From Prevotella sp. oral taxon 376 (GTDB lineage: Bacteria > Bacteroidota > Bacteroidia > Bacteroidales > Bacteroidaceae), in the NCBI RefSeq assembly GCF_003043945.1, contig NZ_PYXG01000002.1, positions 527,501 through 591,500 on the forward strand: a DNA stretch of 64,000 nucleotides, read 5' to 3'. The first letter of the stretch is position 1; every line of letters begins with the position of its first letter. Under the pieces are notes generated by a model. That model worked only from the letters and a program-made list of their open reading frames with translations, ran no database searches and was not told the DNA's origin. Below are positions 37,167 through 46,250 of the stretch, piece after piece. A program made the position numbers and the translations under genes.

Positions 37167-39236
37167 ATGCGTAGAAGCCTCTATATATACGGTTTGCTGA
37201 TTGCGCTGACGCTCCTGACAGGGTGCAGCATCGAGCGAAATATCAAGAAAGGTGAGAAAAGTCTGGCCCTGGGCGAATATTATGATGCGGGAGAATACTT
37301 CCGCAAAGCCTATCAGGCCACCCCGCCAAAAGAACGAGACCGACGGGGAATGCTCGCACAGAAAATCGCACAATGCTATGGGAAGATCAACCAGCACCAG
37401 CGTGCCGTCGGAGCCTATAGGAATGCCATCCGATACAACAAGGCCAATATCGACGACCACCTGTCGTTAGCCCAACAACTCATGAAAAACGGCTCCTACA
37501 AAGAGGCGGCCGACGAGTTCCAATTTGTGGCCGACTCCCTACCCGGCAACCAACTGGCAAAGACCGGACTGCAGGCTGCCAAGAATGCCAAGCAAGTGAA
37601 AGAACTCGGTTCACGCTACACCGTGAAACGCATGGCGATATTCAATTCCCGACGAGCTGACTACTCTCCGATGCTCGCAGGCGACGAATACAACCGCCTC
37701 TACTTTACAAGTACACGCAATGAAGCCGCAGGCGATGAACTAAGCGGTATTACCGGAGCCAAGAACGGAGACATCTTCATCTCGGAAAAAGACGACAAAG
37801 GCAAATGGGGCAAGCCCGAACCGGTAAGCGGAGGACTGAACACTGCCTACGACGAGGGAGCCTGCTGCTTTTCCCCTGACCAACGCGAGATGTATCTAAC
37901 GCTGTGCACAACCGATCCCAGCGCACCTCGCTATGCACAAATCGTAACTTCCAGCCGATCCGATGCGGCTTGGGGAAAGGCAAACGAACTGCAACTCACA
38001 CGCGACACGCTATCAAGCTATGCCCATCCGGCCGTCTCTCCCGACGGACAGTGGCTGTATTTCGCTTCCGACATGCCTGGCGGCATGGGCGGTCTTGACA
38101 TCTGGCGGGTAAGGCTCACATCGGCAGGAGTGGCCGGAGTAGAGAACTTGGGAAGTCCCATCAACACCGAAGGCGATGAGGAATTTCCCACTTTCCGGCC
38201 GAACGGAGACCTCTATTTCTCCAGCAACGGACATGGAGGACTGGGCGGGCTCGACATCTATATTGCCAAGGTCAACCGTGAAGGACGATATGAACTCGAG
38301 CATCCCGGATACCCGCTCAACTCTCAGGGCGACGACTTCGGCATGACTTTCGAGGGCCCGCACAATCGAGGATACTTCTCGTCAAACAGAGGAGACGGCA
38401 GAGGATGGGATCACATCTTCGCCTTCGAGAACCCCGAAATCGTCAATACCGTCAAGGGTTGGGTGTATGAAATCGACGGATACGAGCTCCCCCAGGCACA
38501 AGTCTACATCGTGGGAAACGACGGAACCAACCAGAAACTTAGCGTGCATCGAGACGGCTCGTTCACGCAGGTAGTAAAACCGGGCGTAGACTATATCTTT
38601 CTGGCTACCTGCAAGGGCTTCCTGAACCATAAGGAAGAAGTGAGCGTGAGGAAGACCGAAGAGTCGGATGAGACCGTCCTGCAGTTCCCGTTGGCAAATA
38701 TCTCGGCACCCGTACTTATCGACAACATCTTCTACGACTTCGACAAGGCCACCTTAAGGCCGGAATCCCAGACCGCGCTCGACGAGCTCGTGAGCCTTCT
38801 CAACCAGAATCCGAATGTAACGATAGAGCTAAGTGCCCATGCAGACTATAAGGGTTCGGCAGAATACAACAAGGTCCTCTCGCAGCGGCGGGCAGAGTCG
38901 GTGGTCAATTATCTTATCGACAAAGGCATTACGAAAGACCGCCTGACCCCAAAGGGATATGGAAAGGAGAAACCCAAGACCATCAACAAGAAGACTGCCG
39001 CCAAATATCCTTGGCTCAAGGAGGGAGATGTATTGACCGAAGAATTTATCAAACAGCAGAAGGATGAGGAGCAGGAGACCTGTAACCAACTGAACCGCCG
39101 GACGGAATTCACCGTATTGCGCACCACCTACGGCCTGTTCGACGAGAACGGACAACTCAAAAAGCAGCCCCAGACCAGAAAGAAAAGCCTAGAGACAAAA
39201 GACGAAGAGGAAGGCACAAACTTCATCTTCAACTAA
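37167..39236 (+). CDS. porE: PorE-type OmpA-family lipoprotein (type IX secretion system)
   Basis: 689 residues from ATG 37167, which gives a proper lipoprotein signal (LLIALTLLTGC, Cys20); the longer frame from 37077 hides it. Domain order: TPR-like helices (about 30-150; AYQATPPKERDRR, LSLAQQLMKNGSYKEAADEF), a PD40/WD40-type propeller (AHPAVSPDGQWLYFASDMPGG, PTFRPNGDLYFSSNGHGG), a carboxypeptidase-regulatory-like domain (VKGWVYEIDGYELPQAQVY), and C-terminal OmpA (NIFYDFDKATLRPESQTAL, ELSAHADYKGSAEYN). This four-part order is that of PorE, which anchors the type IX system to peptidoglycan. The mobile island starts 10 bases after its stop. Confidence 0.88.
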   Translation: MRRSLYIYGLLIALTLLTGCSIERNIKKGEKSLALGEYYDAGEYFRKAYQATPPKERDRRGMLAQKIAQCYGKINQHQRAVGAYRNAIRYNKANIDDHLSLAQQLMKNGSYKEAADEFQFVADSLPGNQLAKTGLQAAKNAKQVKELGSRYTVKRMAIFNSRRADYSPMLAGDEYNRLYFTSTRNEAAGDELSGITGAKNGDIFISEKDDKGKWGKPEPVSGGLNTAYDEGACCFSPDQREMYLTLCTTDPSAPRYAQIVTSSRSDAAWGKANELQLTRDTLSSYAHPAVSPDGQWLYFASDMPGGMGGLDIWRVRLTSAGVAGVENLGSPINTEGDEEFPTFRPNGDLYFSSNGHGGLGGLDIYIAKVNREGRYELEHPGYPLNSQGDDFGMTFEGPHNRGYFSSNRGDGRGWDHIFAFENPEIVNTVKGWVYEIDGYELPQAQVYIVGNDGTNQKLSVHRDGSFTQVVKPGVDYIFLATCKGFLNHKEEVSVRKTEESDETVLQFPLANISAPVLIDNIFYDFDKATLRPESQTALDELVSLLNQNPNVTIELSAHADYKGSAEYNKVLSQRRAESVVNYLIDKGITKDRLTPKGYGKEKPKTINKKTAAKYPWLKEGDVLTEEFIKQQKDEEQETCNQLNRRTEFTVLRTTYGLFDENGQLKKQPQTRKKSLETKDEEEGTNFIFN

Positions 39237-39245
39237 TCAGCGGTA

Positions 39246-39258
39246 CCTCTCTCTCCGC
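39246..39258. other. Left attachment site core (attL)
   Basis: CCTCTCTCTCCGC, identical to 63798-63810. It begins 10 bases after the porE stop codon. Joining the two flanks at this core restores a terminator-like hairpin (now at 63809-63825) directly behind porE. Confidence 0.75.
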
Positions 39259-39264
39259 AAACAG

Positions 39265-39310
39265 GGGTGTAAATCAACGAGTTACGTGATTTACACCCTT
39301 TATTACACCC
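39265..39310. repeat. Left-end hairpin and TTACACCC repeats of the island
   Basis: A perfect 12-base stem, GGGTGTAAATCA (39265-39276) and TGATTTACACCC (39287-39298), with a 10-base loop. A further TTACACCC follows at 39303-39310. TTACACCC also occurs once at the right end (63671-63678), next to the integrase promoter. The hairpin may terminate porE transcription after insertion, and the repeated octamer may be an integrase arm-type site; both are inferences. Confidence 0.55.
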
Positions 39311-39372
39311 AAAAAAACTTCGGAGAAACAATATTTACTGATTGCATAGAAAATCCCTCAAAGGATTTTTGT

Positions 39373-41307
39373 TTAAGATTGTGGATTATAGGTTTCAGGA
39401 TTTATTGGAAAATTAAAATCTTTGGCATACTCCTCATCAATATGCTTAGAACCTCCAATAATCACCATAGGCTTATCTGTATTCACTTTATCTGCAAGAG
39501 ATTCATTTAGAAACTGTTCTAGCAAATCAAGTTCATCATGAAATGTACTATGATTAGTATTAATAATCTTTCGCATGTCAAGATAAGATAAAAATTCATC
39601 TTCTGATTCAACAAAGTCAGCAACAACCATCAAGTCAAATAATGACACAACCCATGTATCACGGAAGCGTTCCTCCATCAAACTGGCAGCCACAAGTTTA
39701 TCCATCTGTCCCAACAACGAAGAATAATGCTGAAAGGTTACAGCTATCTTGTATATTGGTTTTGTCTTGTTAATTAAAACTGTCCCTTGTTGTGTGCCAA
39801 ATATAGGTTCTGTTGAGTTATTGATAAAATCAACTGACCTGCAGCATTGTTTACATGCCTCAGCTACAGATGCCTTGAATTTGTACTTGGCTCCATCCAA
39901 CCTAACTCTGTCCTTATAAGAAAGTTCATGGGCTTTAACTTCTATAATATAGACGGCCTTATCTGAAACGCCAAGAATATCTAGTTCTAAATTCTTTTCT
40001 ACCTCATTCTCTACTATCTTGTAATGTACAGAAGAATAAAATGTGACATCTGATAGAAATGACTCCATAACAGACTTTACTTTATTCTCAATATAAACGT
40101 CTCGGCTAATCGGACTTGTGTTCTGCTGGAATTTCTTCTGGTAATAGGCTCCATCGCGCATCATAAGCTTTTCTGCAATCAAGAACAGATTTCTATGAGG
40201 AATCATAGGAGTAAAGCAATAATATTTATCATCATCTTTAACGAACGGCTTCTCAAAAATACTATGACCATTCATAATACTGCCTTTGAACTCGCTTTCT
40301 ACAAGAAAAGCAGAATTATCACCAAATTTCATAGAAAGAGAATCTAGGATTCTTGTCTCCACCTCGCTTTGAGGATAGACCCAAAATATCATATCAGATC
40401 CTCTATAATCATCTGGTTGATACATAAGGAATTGCATGCCATTTTCCGTATGCGGTACATCTGGGTTTGCTTCAAAGAACGCACCAAATATACCTTTTGA
40501 GAAATCTTTATTCTCTAATCTAGCTTCATTGCCAATAGGGCCAAAAGTCTTTTCTTCCCATTTCACCCACCGATCATGCATCTTTGTTGTACCATAGATA
40601 GTATCTTGGCTACATATCTTGCATATAACCCTATTTTCCAGATCCATAAAGAAATCAAATAGTTGGTCAACACTATAGCCGAATTGCTGTTGGTAAAAGG
40701 TCGTATGTGGGAAGAACATTTCTTTAAATACTTCATACACATGAACTTGATAACCATCACCACGAACAGCGATGGTATCCATATGAATCATCCAATCAAT
40801 GGACTGCATAGGATCATCAACTAAAGGCATATCTTGATAGATATATGTCATAAACAAGGTCCTCAATCGATTTCTCAAATCTTTAACGACTTCATCTGTG
40901 GGGTTATCTATGCCATCATTTGGCATTGAAAGACCAAAGTTCATTGCATATTCCGCTATCACTTCAGCATTTTCGTCTAGATGCATCTCTGTGCCATTCA
41001 TCTGTGCCATAAAATACTTTTCAAGATTGGGAAGGTTATCTAATAAATATAATCCAATGCTTCCAAGCAACTGCACAGAATCATATCTCCTGAAATAGCC
41101 CTCAATTGTCTCAATATGCTCTCTTAAAGTTGCATTGACAGTATCTTTATCCTTAAAGACCTCAAGCAAGCGCTTACCCATAGCGCGCATTTGGGCTTCA
41201 AATGTATAATCGCCTTTAATTGACGATTTTGCTATCGTTTTTTGTTTCTTCTGTTTAGGAGTAGGTTGTTGCCTTTTCCTTTTAAAGTGTTTGTTGCTCT
41301 TGTTCAT
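39373..41307 (-). CDS. Large protein with PD-(D/E)XK nuclease-like domain, unknown system
   Basis: 644 residues, not recognised as a named family. The basic N-terminus (about 1-30, Lys/Gln rich) is followed by a helical region, then a mid section with KICSQDTIYGTTKMHDRW. The nuclease-like core is at about 405-490: helix with E407, ELDILG (D443), a beta strand VYIIEVKAHE (E456-x-K458), then helix KASVAEACKQC. These fit the Mrr/NERD-like restriction endonuclease fold. It is transcribed away from the mob genes, alone; a TACCTTTG (41443-41450, minus) is a possible -7 element. As cargo of a mobile island a role in defence is likely but unproven. Confidence 0.6.
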   Translation of the reverse strand: MNKSNKHFKRKRQQPTPKQKKQKTIAKSSIKGDYTFEAQMRAMGKRLLEVFKDKDTVNATLREHIETIEGYFRRYDSVQLLGSIGLYLLDNLPNLEKYFMAQMNGTEMHLDENAEVIAEYAMNFGLSMPNDGIDNPTDEVVKDLRNRLRTLFMTYIYQDMPLVDDPMQSIDWMIHMDTIAVRGDGYQVHVYEVFKEMFFPHTTFYQQQFGYSVDQLFDFFMDLENRVICKICSQDTIYGTTKMHDRWVKWEEKTFGPIGNEARLENKDFSKGIFGAFFEANPDVPHTENGMQFLMYQPDDYRGSDMIFWVYPQSEVETRILDSLSMKFGDNSAFLVESEFKGSIMNGHSIFEKPFVKDDDKYYCFTPMIPHRNLFLIAEKLMMRDGAYYQKKFQQNTSPISRDVYIENKVKSVMESFLSDVTFYSSVHYKIVENEVEKNLELDILGVSDKAVYIIEVKAHELSYKDRVRLDGAKYKFKASVAEACKQCCRSVDFINNSTEPIFGTQQGTVLINKTKPIYKIAVTFQHYSSLLGQMDKLVAASLMEERFRDTWVVSLFDLMVVADFVESEDEFLSYLDMRKIINTNHSTFHDELDLLEQFLNESLADKVNTDKPMVIIGGSKHIDEEYAKDFNFPINPETYNPQS

Positions 41308-41669
41308 CTTTAATTATTCTTTGAAAGGCATAATTCCAAAATGAAATAATCCTTTGGAAAAGATGCCTTATACGCCCCAACGTATCTTTATAATACTATG
41401 TTCAATCACTGATATTTCATAGGATTGTTGTTGTTTCACTTACAAAGGTAGAAACATTAATATAATAAAACGAAGAAAAGATGGAATTAATACTGATAGG
41501 ATAATTTTTCTTATGAAAGGATACTAACATAATCTCTTAAGTAGTCAATGATGATTGGAAACGAATATCGTTTTACCCAAAACTATCCACTTTTTGAATA
41601 TGTATTGAGCGTTTTTGATAGTCCTTGATTTCCTTGCATTTCCCTATACTTCTCGCTGTATCCCTACCT

Positions 41670-41701
41670 TTTGGAATAACATTAAAAGCTCTCTACTTTT
41701 G
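41670..41701 (+). promoter_or_regulatory. Promoter of the island mobilization/replication operon
   Basis: TTTG (41670-41673), a 20-base spacer and TACTTTTG (41694-41701). This is an exact match, about 65 bases before the DUF3853 gene. A GATTTCCTTGCATTTCC box lies just upstream (41627-41643); a near copy precedes the excisionase gene of the nested element (52910-52926). Confidence 0.8.
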
Positions 41702-41767
41702 CATCGTCAGACCTGACTGAATGCCCTATGCGCAAGGGCGAGTTATTCATTTCAAAACAATTGGATT

Positions 41768-42076
41768 ATGACGATAAACGAATTACTAGACAAGCCTGTT
41801 TGGCAGATGACTGGTGAAGAATTACTTTTCCTTGCACAACACGGTAATATATCCACGAGCAGGGAATCTACAAATGCTTCCACCAAAGAAGAAAAACGGT
41901 ATGTGTACGGCTTAGCAGGCATTGCACGCCTCTTCGGGTGTAGTTTGCCTACAGCTAACCGTATAAAGCAGAGTGGTAAAATCAATCGTGCCATTACACA
42001 AGTTGGTCGTAAGATTATTGTTGATGCCGACCTTGCGCTGGAATTGGCAGGGCGAAAGATGGGAGGACGAGGATGA
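41768..42076 (+). CDS. DUF3853-family excisionase-like DNA-binding protein
   Basis: 102 residues. KEEKRYVYGLAGIARLFGCSLPTANRIKQSG is a MerR/Xis-like helix-turn-helix, followed by the strand IDVG-like turn QVGRKIIVDADLALEL. DUF3853 proteins are usual first genes of Bacteroides mobilizable elements and probably act as excisionase or regulator. Its stop overlaps the RepA gene start (ATGA). Confidence 0.85.
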   Translation: MTINELLDKPVWQMTGEELLFLAQHGNISTSRESTNASTKEEKRYVYGLAGIARLFGCSLPTANRIKQSGKINRAITQVGRKIIVDADLALELAGRKMGGRG

Positions 42077-43122
42077 ACACGACAGATTATGAAAATATTT
42101 GGAAAGCATCGCTCATTCACGTTAGGGACGAGTTCTCGCTTCCTCCAGTTGTACTGCAAGCAGGTGAAGCAATCATCGGTACGCTGGGCAACTTCAGTGT
42201 TTCGACAGGTAAGGCGAAAGCCAAGAAGACTTTCAATGTGAGTGCCATCGTTGCAGCAGCTCTTGTCAATGGGCAGGTGCTGGAATATAAAGCATCATTT
42301 CCTGAAAGTAAACGCACTATTCTTTACTTTGACACGGAACAAAGCCCTTATCATTGCCAACTCGTGATGCAGCGCATTCTGCGATTAGCAGGACTGCCGA
42401 TTGATAGAGAACCCGAATATTTGAGATTTAGCCACCTTAGAGCCATTGCTGACCCTAATGAGCGCAGAGAAATCATCCGCTATGCAATTTACAACACGCC
42501 TAACGTGGGACTGGTAGTCATTGACGGCATTCGAGATTTGATGCTCGACATCAACAACTCCACAGAGGCAACCAAGTTGGTGGGTGACCTGATGCAGTGG
42601 ACGAGCGAACAGAATATTCACATTCAGACCGTGCTTCACCTCAATAAAGGAGACGACAACGCACGAGGACATATCGGCACAGAACTCAACAACAAGGCAG
42701 AGACCGTCCTGCAAGTCACGAGGGACAACACGCTGCCCGAGCGAAGCATCGTTGCCCCTGCCATCATTCGTTCCAAGCCTTTCGACAAATTTGCTTTTCG
42801 GCTCAAGGAAATGGAAGATGAGGTGTGCGTTCCTGAAATCGACCAGACCTACACGGACAATGAGCGCAAACCTCACCGCTATTCTTACCACGAACTAAGC
42901 GACACGGAACATCGCAAAGCATTGACACAAGCCTTTTCTTTGCGTGAAGTCCTACCCTATGGCGAACTCATTGCAGCACTCAAAAAGGCTTATGCGGAGG
43001 TCGTAGGTCAATCTTATGGGCAAACCAAAATCAAAGAACTTCTACAATTTCTGCTCAATAAAGGTATGCTGATAAAGGAAGAACGAGGAAAATATCGGCT
43101 CAACCAAGACTATCTACCCTAA
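42073..43122 (+). CDS. RepA-like AAA ATPase/helicase of a mobilizable element
   Basis: 349 residues of the AAA_25/RepA-like RecA-fold family. A Walker A-like loop in VSTGKAKAKKTFNVSAI, then TILYFDTEQSPYHCQLVM, Walker B VGLVVIDGIRDLML, and QTVLHLNKGDDNARGHIG (sensor-like). The C-terminal 90 residues look like a winged-helix region. It probably loads at the element's origin to drive replication of the excised circle. The downstream region 43127-43235 carries iteron-like repeats that could be its target. Confidence 0.85.
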   Translation: MNTTDYENIWKASLIHVRDEFSLPPVVLQAGEAIIGTLGNFSVSTGKAKAKKTFNVSAIVAAALVNGQVLEYKASFPESKRTILYFDTEQSPYHCQLVMQRILRLAGLPIDREPEYLRFSHLRAIADPNERREIIRYAIYNTPNVGLVVIDGIRDLMLDINNSTEATKLVGDLMQWTSEQNIHIQTVLHLNKGDDNARGHIGTELNNKAETVLQVTRDNTLPERSIVAPAIIRSKPFDKFAFRLKEMEDEVCVPEIDQTYTDNERKPHRYSYHELSDTEHRKALTQAFSLREVLPYGELIAALKKAYAEVVGQSYGQTKIKELLQFLLNKGMLIKEERGKYRLNQDYLP

Positions 43123-43126
43123 AACC

Positions 43127-43235
43127 TTTGGTCGGTCGGACACAGGCTATATATACCTGAACCAATCCGACCAAAGAGAAACGAGTTTGGTCGGTCGCAA
43201 ATGGGTGCCTATAGTGTACAACCGTCCGACCAAAC
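43127..43235. repeat. Iteron-like inverted repeats between RepA and primase genes (candidate origin)
   Basis: Four copies of TTTGGTCGG in alternating orientation: TTTGGTCGGTCGG (43127-43139), CCGACCAAAG (43167-43176), TTTGGTCGGTCG (43186-43197), GTCCGACCAAAC (43224-43235). They form two large imperfect hairpins. Position between a helicase and a primase gene suggests a replication origin or a primase-loading structure. Confidence 0.6.
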
Positions 43236-43302
43236 AAGAATCAACCAGCCTCCAAAAGAAAAAGGCTAGAGCAATTTCATTTCAACTTAAAACAGAATTA
43301 CA

Positions 43303-44193
43303 ATGGAAATACAAAATATCAAGCAAATTTCTATCACAGATTATTTGCAACAACAGGGCTATGCGCCAGCACGAGTACAAGGCATTCACTATTGGTACTA
43401 CTCTCCGCTGCGCAATGAAAGCACACCATCCTTCAAAGTCAATACAGAGCGCAACCAGTGGTACGACTTCGGCTCGGGCGAACATGGCGACATCATCGAC
43501 CTTGTATGCGCTTTACATCGTTGCACTATCAGCGAAGCCATCAGGCTTTTGAGTGGTGCTAAACAAGTAGCGCATCAAGAATTTTCTTTTGGCGGTGAAA
43601 GAAAAATCTCCGAGCGCAAATTGGAAATCCTATCTGCGCAACCGCTCTCCAATCCCTATTTGCTCCGCTATCTCGCAGCACGTTCTATTCCTCTTCCCGT
43701 AGCCAGCGCCTACTGCTCGGAAGTTCTATTCCAAAATATGAATCGGACATACTATGCCATTGGATTTGCAAACGATGCTTTGGGATGGGAAATCCGCAAT
43801 ATGTATTTCAAAGGATGTATCGCCCCGAAGGCAATTACAACTATTAGTAAAGCCACAGACGTTTTACAAATCTTCGAAGGGTTTATGGATTTTCTTTCGT
43901 GGCAAACGCTAAATCCTTCTTCAACCTGCGATACCATAGTTCTTAATTCTTTGGCTCTTTTACCACGCATACAAGAGAAGATAAAAAGCTACAAGCAAGT
44001 AGAAGGCTTTCTGGATAATGACGATGCCGGGCGTAAATCCTTTGCTGTTTTAAAGCAAATATGTCCGCAAATCGTTGATGGTTCTACACGCTACCAAGAG
44101 CACAAAGACCTTAACGAATGGCTCGTTGCTCAATCCAAAATCAAAGAGAAACAGGTGTTATTACCGACTACGAAACGTGGCATCAGAAGATAG
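43303..44193 (+). CDS. CHC2/toprim primase of a mobilizable element
   Basis: 296 residues. The N-terminal domain resembles the CHC2 primase zinc finger in layout (YYSPLRNESTPSFKVNTERN, YDFGSGEHGDIIDLVCALH) but lacks the usual set of zinc cysteines. The toprim domain is seen in DVLQIFEGFMDFLSWQTL and VEGFLDNDDAGRKSF. It would prime DNA synthesis during replication or after transfer. It resembles the primase of the nested element (50042-50980), including the ending TTKRGIRR / PRKRGLRR. Confidence 0.88.
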   Translation: MEIQNIKQISITDYLQQQGYAPARVQGIHYWYYSPLRNESTPSFKVNTERNQWYDFGSGEHGDIIDLVCALHRCTISEAIRLLSGAKQVAHQEFSFGGERKISERKLEILSAQPLSNPYLLRYLAARSIPLPVASAYCSEVLFQNMNRTYYAIGFANDALGWEIRNMYFKGCIAPKAITTISKATDVLQIFEGFMDFLSWQTLNPSSTCDTIVLNSLALLPRIQEKIKSYKQVEGFLDNDDAGRKSFAVLKQICPQIVDGSTRYQEHKDLNEWLVAQSKIKEKQVLLPTTKRGIRR

Positions 44194-44206
44194 TGTGTAC
44201 TTGTGA

Positions 44207-44280
44207 AGCAAGTTTGTGTTTTGAGTATCTCAAAACCTACTTGCTCCTACCATTGGGAGGTAAAAATCCCGTTGGTCTCA
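44207..44280. other. Candidate oriT upstream of the MobC/relaxase genes
   Basis: A nested hairpin: outer stem AGCAAGT (44207-44213) / ACTTGCT (44239-44245), inner stem GTTTTGAG (44218-44225) / CTCAAAAC (44229-44236). A short GGGA/TCCC inverted pair follows to 44280. It sits directly before the mobC-like and relaxase genes, the usual place for oriT. The nick site cannot be read from sequence alone. Confidence 0.5.
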
Positions 44281-44295
44281 TCAAAAAATAAAAAA

Positions 44296-44643
44296 ATGGA
44301 ACAGAAGAATAAAGGTGGGCGACCCACCAAGACTTTATCAGAGAAACGAAGATACCAAGTGCTTCTCCGGCTTAATACGATGGAGTACTACACTTTATTG
44401 GGCAAAGCACGAGAAGCCTCTATTACTCGTACCGAGTTTTTGCGACAGCTCATCACAAAAGCAGAAGTCAAGGCACGCATCAAACCCGAAGAGATGCAAC
44501 TCATCCGCACAGTCTCGGGTATGGCAAACAATCTCAATCAGATAGCCCATCGACTCAATGCCTTTGGTATTTATGCACTCAATGAAGACTTGAATGCACT
44601 CAAAGTCCTCATCCATGAACTCATCAAACGCTTGAAACCATGA
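44296..44643 (+). CDS. MobC-like relaxosome accessory protein
   Basis: 115 residues from ATG 44296 (MEQKNKGGRPTKTLSEKRR); the longer frame reads through the hairpin region. A basic N-terminus with a ribbon-helix-helix-like segment (KRRYQVLLRLNTMEYYTLL, SITRTEFLRQLI) and a C-terminal helix (MANNLNQIAHRLNAFGIY) match MobC proteins. It binds oriT and helps the relaxase. Its stop overlaps the relaxase start (ATGA at 44640). Confidence 0.85.
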   Translation: MEQKNKGGRPTKTLSEKRRYQVLLRLNTMEYYTLLGKAREASITRTEFLRQLITKAEVKARIKPEEMQLIRTVSGMANNLNQIAHRLNAFGIYALNEDLNALKVLIHELIKRLKP

Positions 44644-45563
44644 TAGCAAAGATTATTAAAGGCGCAGACTTCGGAGGAGTTATCAATTATATGCTTAGCA
44701 AAGAGAAAGGAAAAGCTAAGGTTTTAGCGAGTAATAACATTGGTTTTATCGACCAAAACCTATGCGCCGACGAGTTCACTCTGCAAGCCTCTATGCGCCC
44801 GAACGTGCAGAAGCCCGTCTGCCATACGATACTCTCGTTCTCTGCCAGCGATGCCGAGCGATTGACAGATGATGTGATGGTGAAGATTGCCAATGAGTAT
44901 TTAGAGAAAATGGGCTACGGAGACACGCAGAGCCTTATCGTAAGGCACAGCGACCGTCTGCATCCGCACTTGCACATTTGCATCAATCGCATTGGCAATG
45001 ATGGCAAGACCATCAGCGATCGCAATGAGAAATACCGCTCTACGAAGATTTGCCGAGAACTTTCCGAGCGCTACGGTTTGACACTTGGCGAAGGGAAAAA
45101 GGCGGTAAATCGCCACCGACTGCGAGGTGAAGACAAGTTGCGCTATGAGATATTCGATGGAATCAAAGCAGTTTTGCCCAAATCGAACAATTGGAAAGAC
45201 TTTGTCACAGACTTAAACAAACAAGGCATTGCCACTCGTTTCAAGACGAAAGGCAATACGGATGTTGTGCAAGGTATCATCTTCGAGAAAGACGGTTGCA
45301 GTTTCAGTGGCTCAAAGATAGACCGCTCCTGTTCTTTCTCGCGCCTCAATGCAGAGATAGAGCGAAACATTCAACAGGCACAGCAACATCTATCGAAAGA
45401 GCCAATGGCACATTCGATAGATGAGAGCGGATTTGCAAGCGACTTATCCGATGCACTTGACGAAATCTTTACGATGCCGATGCCCAGCGGAGGCGTAGAC
45501 GTTGATGAACTCCGATTCCAAAAGAAACTTCGCAACAGAGCCAACCGCAAACGTAGAATTTAA
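44640..45563 (+). CDS. MobP-type relaxase
   Basis: 307 residues of the relaxase/VirD2 family. Start MIAKIIKGADFGGVINYML is typical; the three-histidine metal motif is RHSDRLHPHLHICINRIG, and the likely catalytic tyrosine is in the N-terminal 20-60 residues. DRNEKYRSTKICRELSERYGL is family-typical. It nicks oriT and pilots the strand. It is the main mobilization enzyme of the outer island; the nested element carries a different, MobV-type relaxase. Confidence 0.92.
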   Translation: MIAKIIKGADFGGVINYMLSKEKGKAKVLASNNIGFIDQNLCADEFTLQASMRPNVQKPVCHTILSFSASDAERLTDDVMVKIANEYLEKMGYGDTQSLIVRHSDRLHPHLHICINRIGNDGKTISDRNEKYRSTKICRELSERYGLTLGEGKKAVNRHRLRGEDKLRYEIFDGIKAVLPKSNNWKDFVTDLNKQGIATRFKTKGNTDVVQGIIFEKDGCSFSGSKIDRSCSFSRLNAEIERNIQQAQQHLSKEPMAHSIDESGFASDLSDALDEIFTMPMPSGGVDVDELRFQKKLRNRANRKRRI

Positions 45564-45584
45564 TCATCTCAAAATGATAAATGT

Positions 45585-46244
45585 ATGAACAACGAAATAG
45601 CACCAGTTCTCGATATTCTCGAAGAACTCAAACAAGAATGTAAAGCCATTAGTAAGGCGCAAGCAGAACTACGCACCACGCTTGCAGAACAGCCTACCAA
45701 CTCAATAGCACCGCGCACTACAACGCAAGAAACCGTGCAAATTCATCTTTCCAAAGAGACGCAAGCCAAAATCAAGGAGCACCAACTTTTTGTTTTGGAG
45801 GCACTCTCGCAGTCGAGCAAGAAACTCGACCCGAAGTTTGAAACCTTGCAACAGCTCATCCGTGAGCAACAAAAGCCCGTAGAGTATAAGAGCTACTCGC
45901 TCTTTGCCAGCGTACAATTAGCCGAGCGCATGCTACTCCTGTTAGTTTGCGGGCTGGTCATGGTCAGTTGCTGGTTCTTCGCCATGGGAGCCAATCAACT
46001 GCAAACCGCCTCCGATTACGACCTCCGCTATCGCTATCTGCGCATGCAAGGCAAAGCCACAACTTTGGACTTCGCTCATCTCGATAGTATCTTCATAATG
46101 CATCGCAATCCCAAAGCCATTCAGCAGATGCAACAGAAGGTCATTGATTATGAGCAAGCCCTGCAACGGCAAGCGGAATTGTTGCTACAACAGGATCAAA
46201 TCAAGCAAGAACAAAGAAAACTAAAGAGGCATTTGAAGAAATAG
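45585..46244 (+). CDS. Membrane/coiled-coil protein of the mobilization operon
   Basis: 219 residues. The Gln/Lys-rich N-terminal half is probably helical, one membrane helix lies at about 112-132 (MLLLLVCGLVMVSCWFFAM), and the C-terminal part is a Gln-rich coiled coil. Proteins of this layout follow the relaxase in many Bacteroides mobilizable elements; their role is not established. It starts 21 bases after the relaxase. Confidence 0.7.
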   Translation: MNNEIAPVLDILEELKQECKAISKAQAELRTTLAEQPTNSIAPRTTTQETVQIHLSKETQAKIKEHQLFVLEALSQSSKKLDPKFETLQQLIREQQKPVEYKSYSLFASVQLAERMLLLLVCGLVMVSCWFFAMGANQLQTASDYDLRYRYLRMQGKATTLDFAHLDSIFIMHRNPKAIQQMQQKVIDYEQALQRQAELLLQQDQIKQEQRKLKRHLKK

Positions 46245-46250
46245 TGAACG

